Shown here one piece after another: positions 4,768 through 12,776 of a DNA stretch of 17,114 nt. How positions within the stretch are numbered: the stretch's first letter is position 1; every line of letters starts with the position of its first letter. The notes under the pieces are model-generated. The model was not told the origin of the DNA and searched no databases. It was given only the letters and a program-made list of their open reading frames with translations. The stretch spans positions 1-17,114 of the forward strand of contig JAEYOB010000675.1 of assembly GCA_023412175.1 (NCBI GenBank). Reading direction: 5' to 3'. The translations under genes were made by a program, and so were the position numbers. The DNA is from Pseudomonadota bacterium. Lineage in GTDB: Bacteria; Pseudomonadota; Alphaproteobacteria; Azospirillales; Azospirillaceae.

Positions 4768-7557
4768 TTACTCCTCTCGGGCTGGAAGGTGCGGCCGATA
4801 TCCAGCATCTTCCGGTGCGGGTATCCGTTCCACCTTTGCCGCGCAGTGCTTGTACTCCGGGATCTTGCCGAAGGGGTCGAGCTGAGGGTTGGTCAGCAGG
4901 TTCGCCGCGGCCTCGACATAGCAGAACGGGATGAAGACCACGCCCGCCGGCACCGCCGGATCGGCGCGGGCGGTCAAGGTGACACCGCCCCGCCGGGTCG
5001 CGACCCGCACCTGTCCGCCTGGAATGACGCCGAGCCGGTCCAACTCCACCGGGGCCAGGGTGGCGATCGGTTCGGGTTCCAACGCGTCCAGCATCGCAGC
5101 GTGTCGGGTAATGGCGCCGGTGTGCCAATGCTCCAGCAGGCGGCCGGTGGTGAGCACGAACGGATACTCGGCGTCGGGAGGTTCCGCCGGGGGCAGGAGC
5201 CCGGCCGGCACCAGCCGTCCGCGCCCGTCCGCGGTCGGGAAGCGGTCGCCGAAGACGATCTCCTGGCCGGGGCGGTCCGGCGCGGCACAGGGGTAGGTGA
5301 CGCTGTCCTCGCGCTCCAGGCGCTCCCAGGTGATGTTGTCCAGCGACGGCATCGCCTGCGCCATCTCGGCGAAGACGTCGCGCGGATGGTCGTAGCGCCA
5401 GTCCAGGCCGAGGCGCTTGGCCAGCGCGACGATGATCCACAGATCCTGGCGGGCTTCGTCGGGCAGCGGCAGCGCCTGCCGGCCGATCTGCACCTGACGG
5501 TTGGTGTTGGTCACGGTGCCCGCCTTCTCGGGCCACGCCGAGGCGGGCAGGACGACGTCGGCGTAGCGCGCGGTTTCCGTCAGGAAGATGTCCTGGACCA
5601 CGAGGTGCTCCAGACGCGCCAGCGCCGCGCGGGCATGGTTCAGGTCCGGGTCGGACATGGCCGGGTTCTCACCCATGACGTACATGCCGCGGATCCGCCC
5701 CTCGTGGGCGGCGTCCATGATCTCCACCACGGTCAGGCCCCGGTTCGGGTCGAGGCCGGTGCCCCACAGCCCTTCGAAGAAGTGCCGCGCCTCGGCGTCG
5801 GTCACCGGGCGGTAGTCGGGGAAGACCATGGGGATCAGCCCGGCGTCGGAGGCACCCTGGACGTTGTTCTGTCCGCGCAGCGGGTGCAGCCCGGTGCCCC
5901 GCCGGCCGACCTGACCGGTGATCAGGGCCAGCGCGATCAGGCAGCGGGCGTTGTCGGTGCCGTGCGTGTGCTGGGAGATCCCCATGCCCCAGAAGATGAT
6001 CGACGCACCCGAGCGCGCATAGAGCCGGGCCACGGTGCGCAGCGTGCCGGCGTCGATGCCGCAGATCCCGGCCATCCGCTCGGGCGGGAACTGGCGGACA
6101 TGGGCGGCCAGCTCTTCGAAGTTGTCGGTGTGGGCGGCGACGTACTGGCGGTCGTACAATTCCTCCTCGACGATGACGTTCAGCAGCGCGTTCAGCAGGG
6201 CGACGTCGGTGCCGACCTTGAATTGCAGCATGTGCGTGGCGTGGCGCTTCAGCGCCTGCCCGCGCGGGTCCATGACGACCAGCTTGGCGCCCCGCTTCGC
6301 GGCGTTCTTGAAGAAGGTTGCTGCGACCGGGTGGTTCTCGGTCGGGTTGGCGCCGATGACCACGATCACCTCGGCGTCCTCGGCCGCCATGAAGGGGGCG
6401 GTGACGGCGCCGGAGCCGATGCCCTCGATCAGCGCCGCCACGGAGGAGGCGTGGCACAGGCGGGTGCAGTGGTCGACGTTGTTGGTGCCGAAGCCGGTGC
6501 GCACCAGCTTCTGGAACAGGTACGCCTCCTCGTTCGAGCCCTTGGCCGAGCCGAAGCCGGCCAGCGCGTTGCCGCCGTGAGCGTCGCGGATCCGCTTGAG
6601 GCCGGTCGCCGCGCGGTCCAGCGCCTCCTCCCAGGTGGCGGGACGGAAATGCGTCCAGGGGTCGGCTGGATCCACGTCGATGGTCTTGGGCGCGCCGTCC
6701 TTGCGGATCAGCGGCCGGGTCAGCCGGCGCGGATGGTGCACGTAGTCGAATCCGAAGCGGCCCTTGACGCACAGCCGGTTGCGGTTGGCCGGTCCGTCGC
6801 GCCCGTCCACTGCGACGATGCGGTCGTCCTTGACGCGGTAGGTTATCTGGCACCCCACCCCGCAATAGGGGCAGACGCTGTCCACCGCCTTGTCCGGCAC
6901 CACGGCGCGCACACCGGCCCCGTCAACCAGGCTGGCAGGCATCAGCGCCCCGGTCGGACAGGCCTGCACGCACTCGCCACACGCCACGCACGTGCTGCCG
7001 CCCATCGGGTCGGCCATGTCGAAGACGATGCTTTCCGTCGGGCCGCGCCACGCCATGCCGATGACGTCGTTCGCCTGCACCTCACGGCAGGCACGGACGC
7101 ACAGCGTGCATTGGATACAGGCGTCCAATCGCACGCTCATGGCGGGATGGGAACGGTCCGGAGCGGGCTGCGCTGCGCGGCGCGGGAACAGGTCGCCCAC
7201 GGCGCCGACCCGGTCCGCCCAGCGCAGGAAGGATGAATCCGGATCGGGGGAGGCTGCGCGGTCCGGCTGGTCCACCAGGAGCAGCTCGAAGACGAGCCGG
7301 CGCGCCTCCTGCGCCCGCGGACTGGCGGTCCGCACCGTCATGCCGGCGGTGGGGCGGCGGATGCAGGACGCCGCGAGGACGCGCTCCCCCTCGATCTCGA
7401 CCATGCAGGCGCGGCAGTTGCCGTCGGGGCGGTAGCCGGGCGCGGGCGCGTGGCAGAGGTGGGGGATGTCGGTCCCCAGCCGGTGCGCCGCCTGCCAGAT
7501 GGTCTCGCCCGGCCGGGCCTCGACCTCGGCGCCGTCGAGCCGGAACCGGATGCTCAT
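4768..7557 (-). CDS. fdh1A: NAD-dependent formate dehydrogenase, alpha (catalytic, W/Mo-bis-MGD) subunit, FDH1 type
   Basis: This subunit oxidises formate to CO2 in the cytoplasm and passes electrons to the beta subunit. The 929-residue protein opens with a plant-type 2Fe-2S domain (Cys35, 48, 51, 65). Two ferredoxin-like 4Fe-4S sites follow (CIQCTLCVRAC at 147-157; CVACGECVQAC at 190-200). The molybdopterin oxidoreductase core has its own 4Fe-4S site (Cys229, 232, 236, 263) and the active-site loop VDHCTRLCHA, where Cys368 followed by His is the expected metal ligand; it is Cys, not selenocysteine. The C-terminal dinucleotide-binding domain starts near TTGRLLEHWHTGAITRH. The NuoG/FdsA-type HxxxCxxCx5C cluster between the first two domains is absent. 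The frame stays open upstream, but the ATG at 7557 overlaps the beta stop (ATGA) and begins exactly at the ferredoxin fold. The M. extorquens FDH1 alpha subunit is somewhat longer (about 990). Confidence 0.93.
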   Translation of the reverse strand: MSIRFRLDGAEVEARPGETIWQAAHRLGTDIPHLCHAPAPGYRPDGNCRACMVEIEGERVLAASCIRRPTAGMTVRTASPRAQEARRLVFELLLVDQPDRAASPDPDSSFLRWADRVGAVGDLFPRRAAQPAPDRSHPAMSVRLDACIQCTLCVRACREVQANDVIGMAWRGPTESIVFDMADPMGGSTCVACGECVQACPTGALMPASLVDGAGVRAVVPDKAVDSVCPYCGVGCQITYRVKDDRIVAVDGRDGPANRNRLCVKGRFGFDYVHHPRRLTRPLIRKDGAPKTIDVDPADPWTHFRPATWEEALDRAATGLKRIRDAHGGNALAGFGSAKGSNEEAYLFQKLVRTGFGTNNVDHCTRLCHASSVAALIEGIGSGAVTAPFMAAEDAEVIVVIGANPTENHPVAATFFKNAAKRGAKLVVMDPRGQALKRHATHMLQFKVGTDVALLNALLNVIVEEELYDRQYVAAHTDNFEELAAHVRQFPPERMAGICGIDAGTLRTVARLYARSGASIIFWGMGISQHTHGTDNARCLIALALITGQVGRRGTGLHPLRGQNNVQGASDAGLIPMVFPDYRPVTDAEARHFFEGLWGTGLDPNRGLTVVEIMDAAHEGRIRGMYVMGENPAMSDPDLNHARAALARLEHLVVQDIFLTETARYADVVLPASAWPEKAGTVTNTNRQVQIGRQALPLPDEARQDLWIIVALAKRLGLDWRYDHPRDVFAEMAQAMPSLDNITWERLEREDSVTYPCAAPDRPGQEIVFGDRFPTADGRGRLVPAGLLPPAEPPDAEYPFVLTTGRLLEHWHTGAITRHAAMLDALEPEPIATLAPVELDRLGVIPGGQVRVATRRGGVTLTARADPAVPAGVVFIPFCYVEAAANLLTNPQLDPFGKIPEYKHCAAKVERIPAPEDAGYRPHLPAREE

Positions 7558-9248
7558 GACAGTTCCTCCGGGAAGTGGCGCAGGATGGAGCGCACCGGGT
7601 TCATCGCCGCTTGGCCCAGGCCGCAGATCGAGGCGTCGGTCATAACCCGCGTCAGCGCCTCGAAGGCCGTGTGGTTCCGTGGATCGTTCTCCAGGAGAAG
7701 GACGGCCTTTTCGGTACCGACCCGGCAGGGAGTGCATTGGCCGCAGCTTTCGTTTCGGAAGAAACGCAGCAGGTTGAGCGCGACCTGACGGAGGTCGTCC
7801 TTGTCCGACAGGACGATCACCGCCGCCGAACCGATGAAGCAGCCGTGCGGCTCCAGCGTCCCGAAGTCGAGTGGCAGGTCGGCCATGGACGCCGGCAGCA
7901 GCCCGCCCGAGGCGCCGCCCGGCAGGTAGGCCTTGAACGTGTGCCCGGGAGCCATGCCGCCGCAGAACTCGTCGATCAGGTCCCGCACCGTGATGCCGGC
8001 CGGCGCCACCTTGGGGCCCGGCAGGCGGACGCGGCCCGAGACGGAATAGGTGCGCAGGCCCTGACGGCCGTTGCGTCCCTGGGCGCTCCACCACTCGGCG
8101 CCGCGTTCCAGGATGTCGGTCACCCAGAACAGCGTCTCGATGTTGTTGATCAGCGTCGGCCGCCCGAACAGGCCGACCTGGGCCGGGAACGGCGGCTTGT
8201 GGCGGGGCAGGGGGCGCTTGCCCTCGATGCTCTCCAGCATCGAGGATTCCTCGCCGCAGATGTAGGCGCCGGCGCCGCGGTGCATCCGGATATACCCGGC
8301 GGGCGCCAGTCCAGCGGCCTCCAGCGCGGCGATCTCCTCCAGCAGGATGGCGCGCGCCTGCGGGTACTCGTCGCGCAGATAGAGATGGACCTCCACCGCC
8401 TCGATCATCCATGCCGCGACGAGCATGCCTTCGAGGAAGCGGTTCGGATCGGTTTCAAGATAGTGTCGGTCCTTGAAGGTCCCCGGCTCGCCCTCGTCGG
8501 CGTTCACGGCCAGATAGCGCGGGGCCGGCTCCGACCGCACCAGCTTCCACTTGCGGCCCGTCGGGAAGCCGGCGCCGCCCATGCCGCGCAGCGAGGAATG
8601 TTCAAGCGCTGCCAGGATGTCGTCGCGCGACCGGCGCCCCTCCAGGCAGGATGCCAGCAGCGCGTAGCCGCCCTGCGCCCGGTATTCCTCGAACCGCCGT
8701 GGCGAAGGGATCCGCCCGCGGTAGGTGCCGTTCAGCGCGGCGAGCGCGGTTTCCGGATCCGCCGGTTCGATCGGCGTGTGGTTGACGGTGGCAGACGGCG
8801 CCCGGTCGCACCCGCCCATGCATGGCGCGCGCACGACGCGGGCGTCGGGGCCGAGCCGGCCGGCAAGATCGCGCACGAGATCCTCCGCCCCGGCCATGGA
8901 ACAGGCGATCCCGTCGCACACGCGGATGGTCAGGGACGGCGGGGGCGCCTCCCCCTCGTGCACGAGGTCGAAGTGGGCGTAGAAGGAGGCGACCTCGAAC
9001 ACCTCGGTTTGGGCCAGGCGCATGTCATGGGCCAGCGCCGTCAGGTGGCGGACGTGCAGGCAGCCATAGCGATCCTGGATCCGGTGCAGGAAATCCAGCA
9101 GGCAGTCCCGGCGCCGCGGTGTGTTGCCGAGCAGGGCGCGCACCTCGTCCAACGCCGCGGGTTCGACTTGCCGGCCCTTCGGCTGTGCCGCGGACCGGCG
9201 CCGGCCGGGTCGAGGTTCCGGCGATTGCCCCTCGTGCACATCCGGCAT
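7554..9248 (-). CDS. fdh1B: NAD-dependent formate dehydrogenase, beta subunit (NuoE-NuoF fusion), FDH1 type
   Basis: This is the diaphorase subunit: it takes electrons from the alpha subunit and reduces NAD+ via FMN. Residues about 30-160 are a NuoE/FdsG-like thioredoxin-fold domain with a 2Fe-2S site (Cys111, Cys116, Cys143, Cys147). Residues about 180-564 are NuoF/FdsB-like. They carry the glycine-rich RGMGGAGFPTGRKW (221-234), the ADEGEPGTFKDR element, GAGAYICGEESSMLESIEG (325-343) and a 4Fe-4S site at Cys502, Cys505, Cys508 and Cys542. The NuoE-NuoF fusion and length of 564 match the FDH1 beta subunit of M. extorquens rather than the split FdsG/FdsB of Cupriavidus. The start at 9248 is preferred over a longer frame because it has a nearby GGAACAGGA and removes a low-quality N-terminal extension. 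It overlaps alpha by four bases. Confidence 0.92.
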   Translation of the reverse strand: MPDVHEGQSPEPRPGRRRSAAQPKGRQVEPAALDEVRALLGNTPRRRDCLLDFLHRIQDRYGCLHVRHLTALAHDMRLAQTEVFEVASFYAHFDLVHEGEAPPPSLTIRVCDGIACSMAGAEDLVRDLAGRLGPDARVVRAPCMGGCDRAPSATVNHTPIEPADPETALAALNGTYRGRIPSPRRFEEYRAQGGYALLASCLEGRRSRDDILAALEHSSLRGMGGAGFPTGRKWKLVRSEPAPRYLAVNADEGEPGTFKDRHYLETDPNRFLEGMLVAAWMIEAVEVHLYLRDEYPQARAILLEEIAALEAAGLAPAGYIRMHRGAGAYICGEESSMLESIEGKRPLPRHKPPFPAQVGLFGRPTLINNIETLFWVTDILERGAEWWSAQGRNGRQGLRTYSVSGRVRLPGPKVAPAGITVRDLIDEFCGGMAPGHTFKAYLPGGASGGLLPASMADLPLDFGTLEPHGCFIGSAAVIVLSDKDDLRQVALNLLRFFRNESCGQCTPCRVGTEKAVLLLENDPRNHTAFEALTRVMTDASICGLGQAAMNPVRSILRHFPEELS

Positions 9249-9382
9249 GGTCCTGTTCCCCCCCTGGTCTGTCGTTCCTTGTCGCTGGCGTGCCGCCGGA
9301 TGTTCCCCGAAAGCGCCCTTGAGCGTGCTCGCCGGGATGCCGCACGATGACCTGGCCCCCGGCAACGCGGTTCGAGGCTTCC

Positions 9383-9721
9383 ATGGCCGCCAAGCACGCC
9401 CTCCTGTTCGCTTTCCTCCTGCTCGGCACCGGCGCGGCGCTGGCCGAGGACGGATACCCGACCACCGCCCGCGTCGATTACGTCCTGGGCTGTATGGCCG
9501 CCAACGGCCAGAACCAGGAAGTCATGCGCAAATGCTCGTGCAGTGTTGACGAGATTGCGGCGCACTTCCCGTACGACAAGTATGTGGCCATCGAAACCGC
9601 CCGGATCATGCAGGACGCGCCGGGCGAGCGCGCGTCCCTCGTTCGCGGAGCCGCTTGGGTCAAGGATCTGCAGGATGAGTTCCGGCAGATCCAGGTCGCC
9701 GCGGACCTGAAGTGTTTCTGA
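9383..9721 (+). CDS. Small secreted four-cysteine protein, uncharacterised
   Basis: This 112-residue protein begins with a clear signal peptide (MAAKHALLFAFLLLGTGAALA, cleavage likely after ALA) and is probably periplasmic. The mature part has four cysteines (37, 51, 53, 111) in the pattern LGCMAANGQNQ, RKCSCSVDEIA and a C-terminal LKCF, suggesting two disulfides or a metal or redox site. I recall similar small proteins near PQQ-dependent dehydrogenase genes, but I cannot name a function. An upstream in-frame ATG at 9347 would add 12 residues before the signal peptide, so the ATG at 9383 is preferred; a weak GAGG precedes it. The gene is divergent from the formate dehydrogenase operon and converges on the SoxYZ-like gene with a 7 bp gap. 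Confidence 0.8.
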   Translation: MAAKHALLFAFLLLGTGAALAEDGYPTTARVDYVLGCMAANGQNQEVMRKCSCSVDEIAAHFPYDKYVAIETARIMQDAPGERASLVRGAAWVKDLQDEFRQIQVAADLKCF

Positions 9722-9728
9722 TCCCGGC

Positions 9729-10559
9729 TCATGACCCTGAAGTGGCGCGGATCGGCCAGCTTTCCTTGAAGACGCGCCCCTTCGAATCCTCCGCCGTCAC
9801 CTCCAGCGTGCCCGTCTTTTCCGGTACGAACGAGAAGTGGATGCTGGGATCCTCGCTCAGCGAGATGTCGGAATCGACGTCCATCACCGGCGCCCCGTTG
9901 TAACGGACCTCGATCGTCTTCACGTAGTGCGCGGGAATGAAGTAGTAGTTGAGCTGGTCGTATTGCAGCCCGGTGTAGTTGGGATGGCTGATAAGGAGCT
10001 GCGCGTTCATCTGCTCTCCGGCGACGATGGTTTCCGGCAGATTCAGCTTCATCTTGCCCATGCGGGCGACCGCGAGCTGCGCGTTCTTCAGCGCGGGGGC
10101 CGAGCAGCCGCCGGCGGCCTTGACGAAGCGCGCCGTCTTGAGCAACCGGCCGTCGCTCGTCTCGGCGATGGCGGTGATGTTCGTATAGCTGTCGACCCGA
10201 AGGCGGGTCTCGACCGCGTGCGGGTTCGCGCCGTCGGGGAAGCGGAAGATCGCGGCGCGCGGGATCGGGTTGTTGTCGACGATGAGGTGCACCGCGTTCA
10301 CCTGCACGTCGGCACCGGGGACGGTCGCGATCCGTATGGGCACGAGCGCGGCGTCGTGGGCACGGGTCGGCGCCTCCAGGACGAGGAGGGACCCGGCATC
10401 CTCGACGGGCCGGCCTGCGAAGTACATGTCGTGCAGCAGTTCCCAGCGCGCCTCCTCCTTTGAGGCCGCCAAGGCGCCACCGCCGATGAGGAAGGCCAGT
10501 CCGGCGCCCGCCAGCGCCGCGGCCGTGCCGGCCATCCCGGTTCCGTGCTGCGTCCCCAT
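9729..10559 (-). CDS. Quinoprotein dehydrogenase-associated SoxYZ-like carrier
   Basis: This 276-residue exported protein fuses a SoxY-like and a SoxZ-like domain. A hydrophobic signal region covers about residues 9-32. Residues 38-150 form the SoxY-like part and end in AAGGCSAP, where Cys152 corresponds to the carrier Cys of the SoxY GGCGG tail. Residues about 165-276 form the SoxZ-like immunoglobulin fold, ending in TLEVTAEDSKGRVFKESWP. In true SoxYZ the Cys carries sulfur intermediates. These fused relatives occur with PQQ-dependent dehydrogenases and a metallohydrolase, and their cargo is unknown. A longer start at 10583 lies inside the upstream gene, whereas the ATG at 10559 has GGGAGGAAGC just before it and follows that gene's stop, so it is chosen. 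It probably forms an operon with the hydrolase. Confidence 0.88.
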   Translation of the reverse strand: MGTQHGTGMAGTAAALAGAGLAFLIGGGALAASKEEARWELLHDMYFAGRPVEDAGSLLVLEAPTRAHDAALVPIRIATVPGADVQVNAVHLIVDNNPIPRAAIFRFPDGANPHAVETRLRVDSYTNITAIAETSDGRLLKTARFVKAAGGCSAPALKNAQLAVARMGKMKLNLPETIVAGEQMNAQLLISHPNYTGLQYDQLNYYFIPAHYVKTIEVRYNGAPVMDVDSDISLSEDPSIHFSFVPEKTGTLEVTAEDSKGRVFKESWPIRATSGS

Positions 10560-10573
10560 CGCTTCCTCCCTGA

Positions 10574-11500
10574 TCATTCCCATTCCAGTTCGGCGAATGC
10601 CGCCGTCACGTTGCGCGGGTGATAGGTGTCGAACAGATGCCAGTACGGCCGTTCGTCCGCACCGACTTCGGCGACGGCGCGCTGGATGGTGCCGCCGGCC
10701 TTCTGGACAGTGCGGACCCCGGTGACGATCCGCTCCAGGTAGCGGCGCAGATCCGCCGCTGCATCGGGCCAGGGGGCCGACGCCGGGCCGTGCCCCGGAA
10801 CCGCGCGCACCGCCGACAGCGCCGTCAACACGTCGAGCCAGCCGAGCACGCTGCCGTCAATGGCCGGCGCGTGTTCCATGAACACCAGATCGCCGGTCCA
10901 CAGGGTTCCGGTCTGCCGGTCGAACACGGTCAGGTCGTTGTCGGTGTGCGCCGGCGGGTGCGCAACCAACTCCAGCGTCCGTTGGCCGAGATTGATCTCC
11001 AGACGGTCGGACACCGTGATCGCCGTCGGCGCGAAACCCACGTCCTCGAACGCCGCACCGGTCGCTTCACGGAACGCGCGCAGATAATGGTCGCGGCGCG
11101 CCGTCATGGCCGCCGGGAAGTTCCGATGCGTCACGAAAGCCGGGCCGTCAACCAGGAAGGCGCCGTTTCCGAACACGTGGTCGGGGTGCATGTGGGTGTT
11201 GATGACGTAGCGGACGGGCCGGTCGGTGTGCATCCGGACGGCGTCGCGCAGTGCCCGGCCGATGGCCGGCCCCCCGCCGGTGTCGATCACCGCGACGGCA
11301 TCGCGGCCAACGATGAACCCGCAGTTGGCGGTGTCGCCCCGGTTCGCCGCGTCCGTCTCCTCATGCCGGCCGACATGCACGAAGACACCCGGCGCGACTT
11401 CCCTGACGGGCAAGGCGTCGGCCAGCGCCGGCTCCGCCCGCAACGGCCAGACGCCGATCACCACCGCGGCAATCCAAAGCCAGATGCGCGCGCTTGCCAA
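10574..11500 (-). CDS. Quinoprotein relay system zinc metallohydrolase (MBL fold), secreted
   Basis: This 308-residue metallo-beta-lactamase-fold protein resembles SoxH and is of the type encoded beside SoxYZ-like carriers and PQQ dehydrogenases. A signal peptide covers roughly residues 1-28 (WLWIAAVVIGVW, then AEPALA). Metal-binding residues are visible: NTHMHPDHVFGN (His103, His105, Asp107, His108), AHTDND (His185), TGDLVF (Asp204) and PGHG (His237). The full zinc set suggests an active hydrolase, possibly releasing a thioester or persulfide-bound product from the carrier's Cys; that substrate is a guess. No ATG gives a complete signal peptide. The frame closes at a TGA at 11521-11519, so TTG at 11500, preceded by GGAAG with a 5-base spacing, is the probable start. 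I lean towards subtype 2, without certainty. Confidence 0.87.
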   Translation of the reverse strand: MASARIWLWIAAVVIGVWPLRAEPALADALPVREVAPGVFVHVGRHEETDAANRGDTANCGFIVGRDAVAVIDTGGGPAIGRALRDAVRMHTDRPVRYVINTHMHPDHVFGNGAFLVDGPAFVTHRNFPAAMTARRDHYLRAFREATGAAFEDVGFAPTAITVSDRLEINLGQRTLELVAHPPAHTDNDLTVFDRQTGTLWTGDLVFMEHAPAIDGSVLGWLDVLTALSAVRAVPGHGPASAPWPDAAADLRRYLERIVTGVRTVQKAGGTIQRAVAEVGADERPYWHLFDTYHPRNVTAAFAELEWE

Positions 11501-11509
11501 AGCCGTCTT

Positions 11510-11555
11510 CCGGTTTCTTCACTGCTATGAAAAGCATATGGCTTTCCGAAACAGG
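11510..11555. promoter_or_regulatory. Nested imperfect inverted repeat in divergent promoter region
   Basis: An outer pair CCGGTTTC (11510-11517) and GAAACAGG (11548-11555), one mismatch, encloses an inner pair GAAAAGC (11529-11535) and GCTTTCC (11541-11547), one mismatch, around ATATG. It lies in the gap between the divergent metallohydrolase and ABC genes, close to the hydrolase start. It could be a regulator site or a structured leader. The match could also be chance. Confidence 0.25.
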
Positions 11556-11770
11556 CGGGCAACGCATCAAAAGTACTTCTGCGCCGCACCATGGTCGGTG
11601 TTCTGCCCTGTTCGGAGCTGGAAAGCGTCGTGGCCATGAATTGGGCGAACGGGGTATGCCGGAAAGATCCCGCGGAGCTGTTCCCGTCTTCCCTTACATT
11701 GACCAAAAACAAAACCGGTGCCGGTCATCGGCGGGATTCCATGGGCCGGGCGCCGCAGGGGGGAACGTCG

Positions 11771-12766
11771 ATGCTTTGCAAATGGATGCGCGCGGCCACC
11801 ATGACGCTGATCGTCCTGTGGTCCGGCGTGGCTGGAGCCGCCGATTCCAGGCCGCTGCGCCTCGGCCTCGTGAAGTTCGGCACCGTCGCCTGGGAGATTG
11901 ACACCGTCAAGCGTCACGGCTTCGACGCCGAGGCCGGCCTGGATGTGCGGGTGGTCGATCTCGCCAATCCGGAAGCCGGGAAGATCGCGCTCCTGGGCGG
12001 CAGCGTTGACATGATCGTCAGCGACTGGATCTGGACGAGCCGTCAGCGCAGCGAGGGGGAGCGCATCGCCTTCGTCCCGTTCTCCGCGTCCGTGGGAGCC
12101 GTGATGGTCGGGCGGGATTCACCGCTGTCCTCTCTTGCCGACCTGAAGGACCGAAGGATCGGCGTGGCCGGCGGCCCGCTGGACAAGAGCTGGCTGCTGG
12201 TGCGCGCGCTTGCCGTCAAGGAGCATGGCTTCGACCCGGCGCGGGACGCGCAGCCGGTGTTCGCGGCGCCCCCGCTGCTCAATCAGCAGATGGTCGCGGG
12301 GCAACTCGACGCGGTGCTCAACTACTGGCCGTTCGCGGCGCGTCTCGACGCGCTTGGCTACCGGCGCCTGCTCGACGTAAACCACATCGCATCCCGGCTC
12401 GGCGTCGTCGGCGAGACGCCGGCGCTCGGCTACGTCTTTCTCGAAGAATGGGGGCGGCGGAACGCGGCGGACATTGCAACGTTCTTCCACGCCACCCTCC
12501 GGGCCAAGGAACTGTTGCGCACCTCCGATGCGGAGTGGGAGCGGCTCCGGCCCCTCATGCGGGCTGAGGACGAGGCCACCTTCACCGCCCTTCGGGACGG
12601 CTATCGGGACGGCATCCCGCGGCATTGGGGAGCGGACGAGAAGGTTGCCGCCGCCGAGCTGTTCGAAATCGTCGCCGAACTGGGAGGGCCCGATCTGGTG
12701 GGGAAGGAAAGGCGGCTGGCCGAAGGCACGTTCTGGCCCGGCGTCGCCATCCCCGTCGGGCCGTGA
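11771..12766 (+). CDS. ABC transporter substrate-binding protein, NitT/TauT-like
   Basis: This is a periplasmic solute-binding protein of the nitrate/sulfonate/taurine-like class. It has 331 residues, with a signal peptide at about 1-25 (MRAATMTLIVLWSGVAGAAD). The mature part opens with RLGLVKFGTVAWEIDTVKRH, the usual first strand and helix. It continues with GGSVDMIVSDWIWTSRQRSE, LADLKDRRIGVAGGPLDKSW, NQQMVAGQLDAVLNYWPFAA and a C-terminal helical domain. The frame is open 60 codons further upstream, but the ATG at 11771 has a GGGGGGAA site 5 bases before it and starts the signal peptide, so it is chosen. The ligand cannot be read from the sequence. The context, divergent from a SoxYZ-like/hydrolase pair, suggests a role around quinoprotein dehydrogenases. 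The permease follows after 10 bp. Confidence 0.85.
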   Translation: MLCKWMRAATMTLIVLWSGVAGAADSRPLRLGLVKFGTVAWEIDTVKRHGFDAEAGLDVRVVDLANPEAGKIALLGGSVDMIVSDWIWTSRQRSEGERIAFVPFSASVGAVMVGRDSPLSSLADLKDRRIGVAGGPLDKSWLLVRALAVKEHGFDPARDAQPVFAAPPLLNQQMVAGQLDAVLNYWPFAARLDALGYRRLLDVNHIASRLGVVGETPALGYVFLEEWGRRNAADIATFFHATLRAKELLRTSDAEWERLRPLMRAEDEATFTALRDGYRDGIPRHWGADEKVAAAELFEIVAELGGPDLVGKERRLAEGTFWPGVAIPVGP

Positions 12767-12776
12767 TGGGCGGGCC

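Noticed and set aside
6446..6460. Selenocysteine at the formate dehydrogenase active site
   Set aside because: The active-site codon in the DHCTRLCHA motif is a normal Cys codon, and no in-frame TGA occurs in the gene.
4789..7236. Very long open frame (815 codons) on the plus strand opposite the formate dehydrogenase alpha gene
   Set aside because: The minus-strand frame has all catalytic and iron-sulfur motifs. The plus frame is Arg/Gly/Val/His-rich low-complexity sequence without family motifs, as expected for an antisense shadow in GC-rich DNA. The same applies to 7575-9350, 2050-3570 and other antisense frames.
7558..8412. Upstream in-frame extension of the formate dehydrogenase alpha ORF
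   Set aside because: It runs through the beta-subunit gene in another frame and has no recognisable fold. The alpha domain structure begins exactly at the ATG at 7557, which overlaps the beta stop.
11699..11727. TTGACC as a -35 box for the ABC binding-protein gene
   Set aside because: At 16-18 bases downstream there is no sequence resembling a -10 box.
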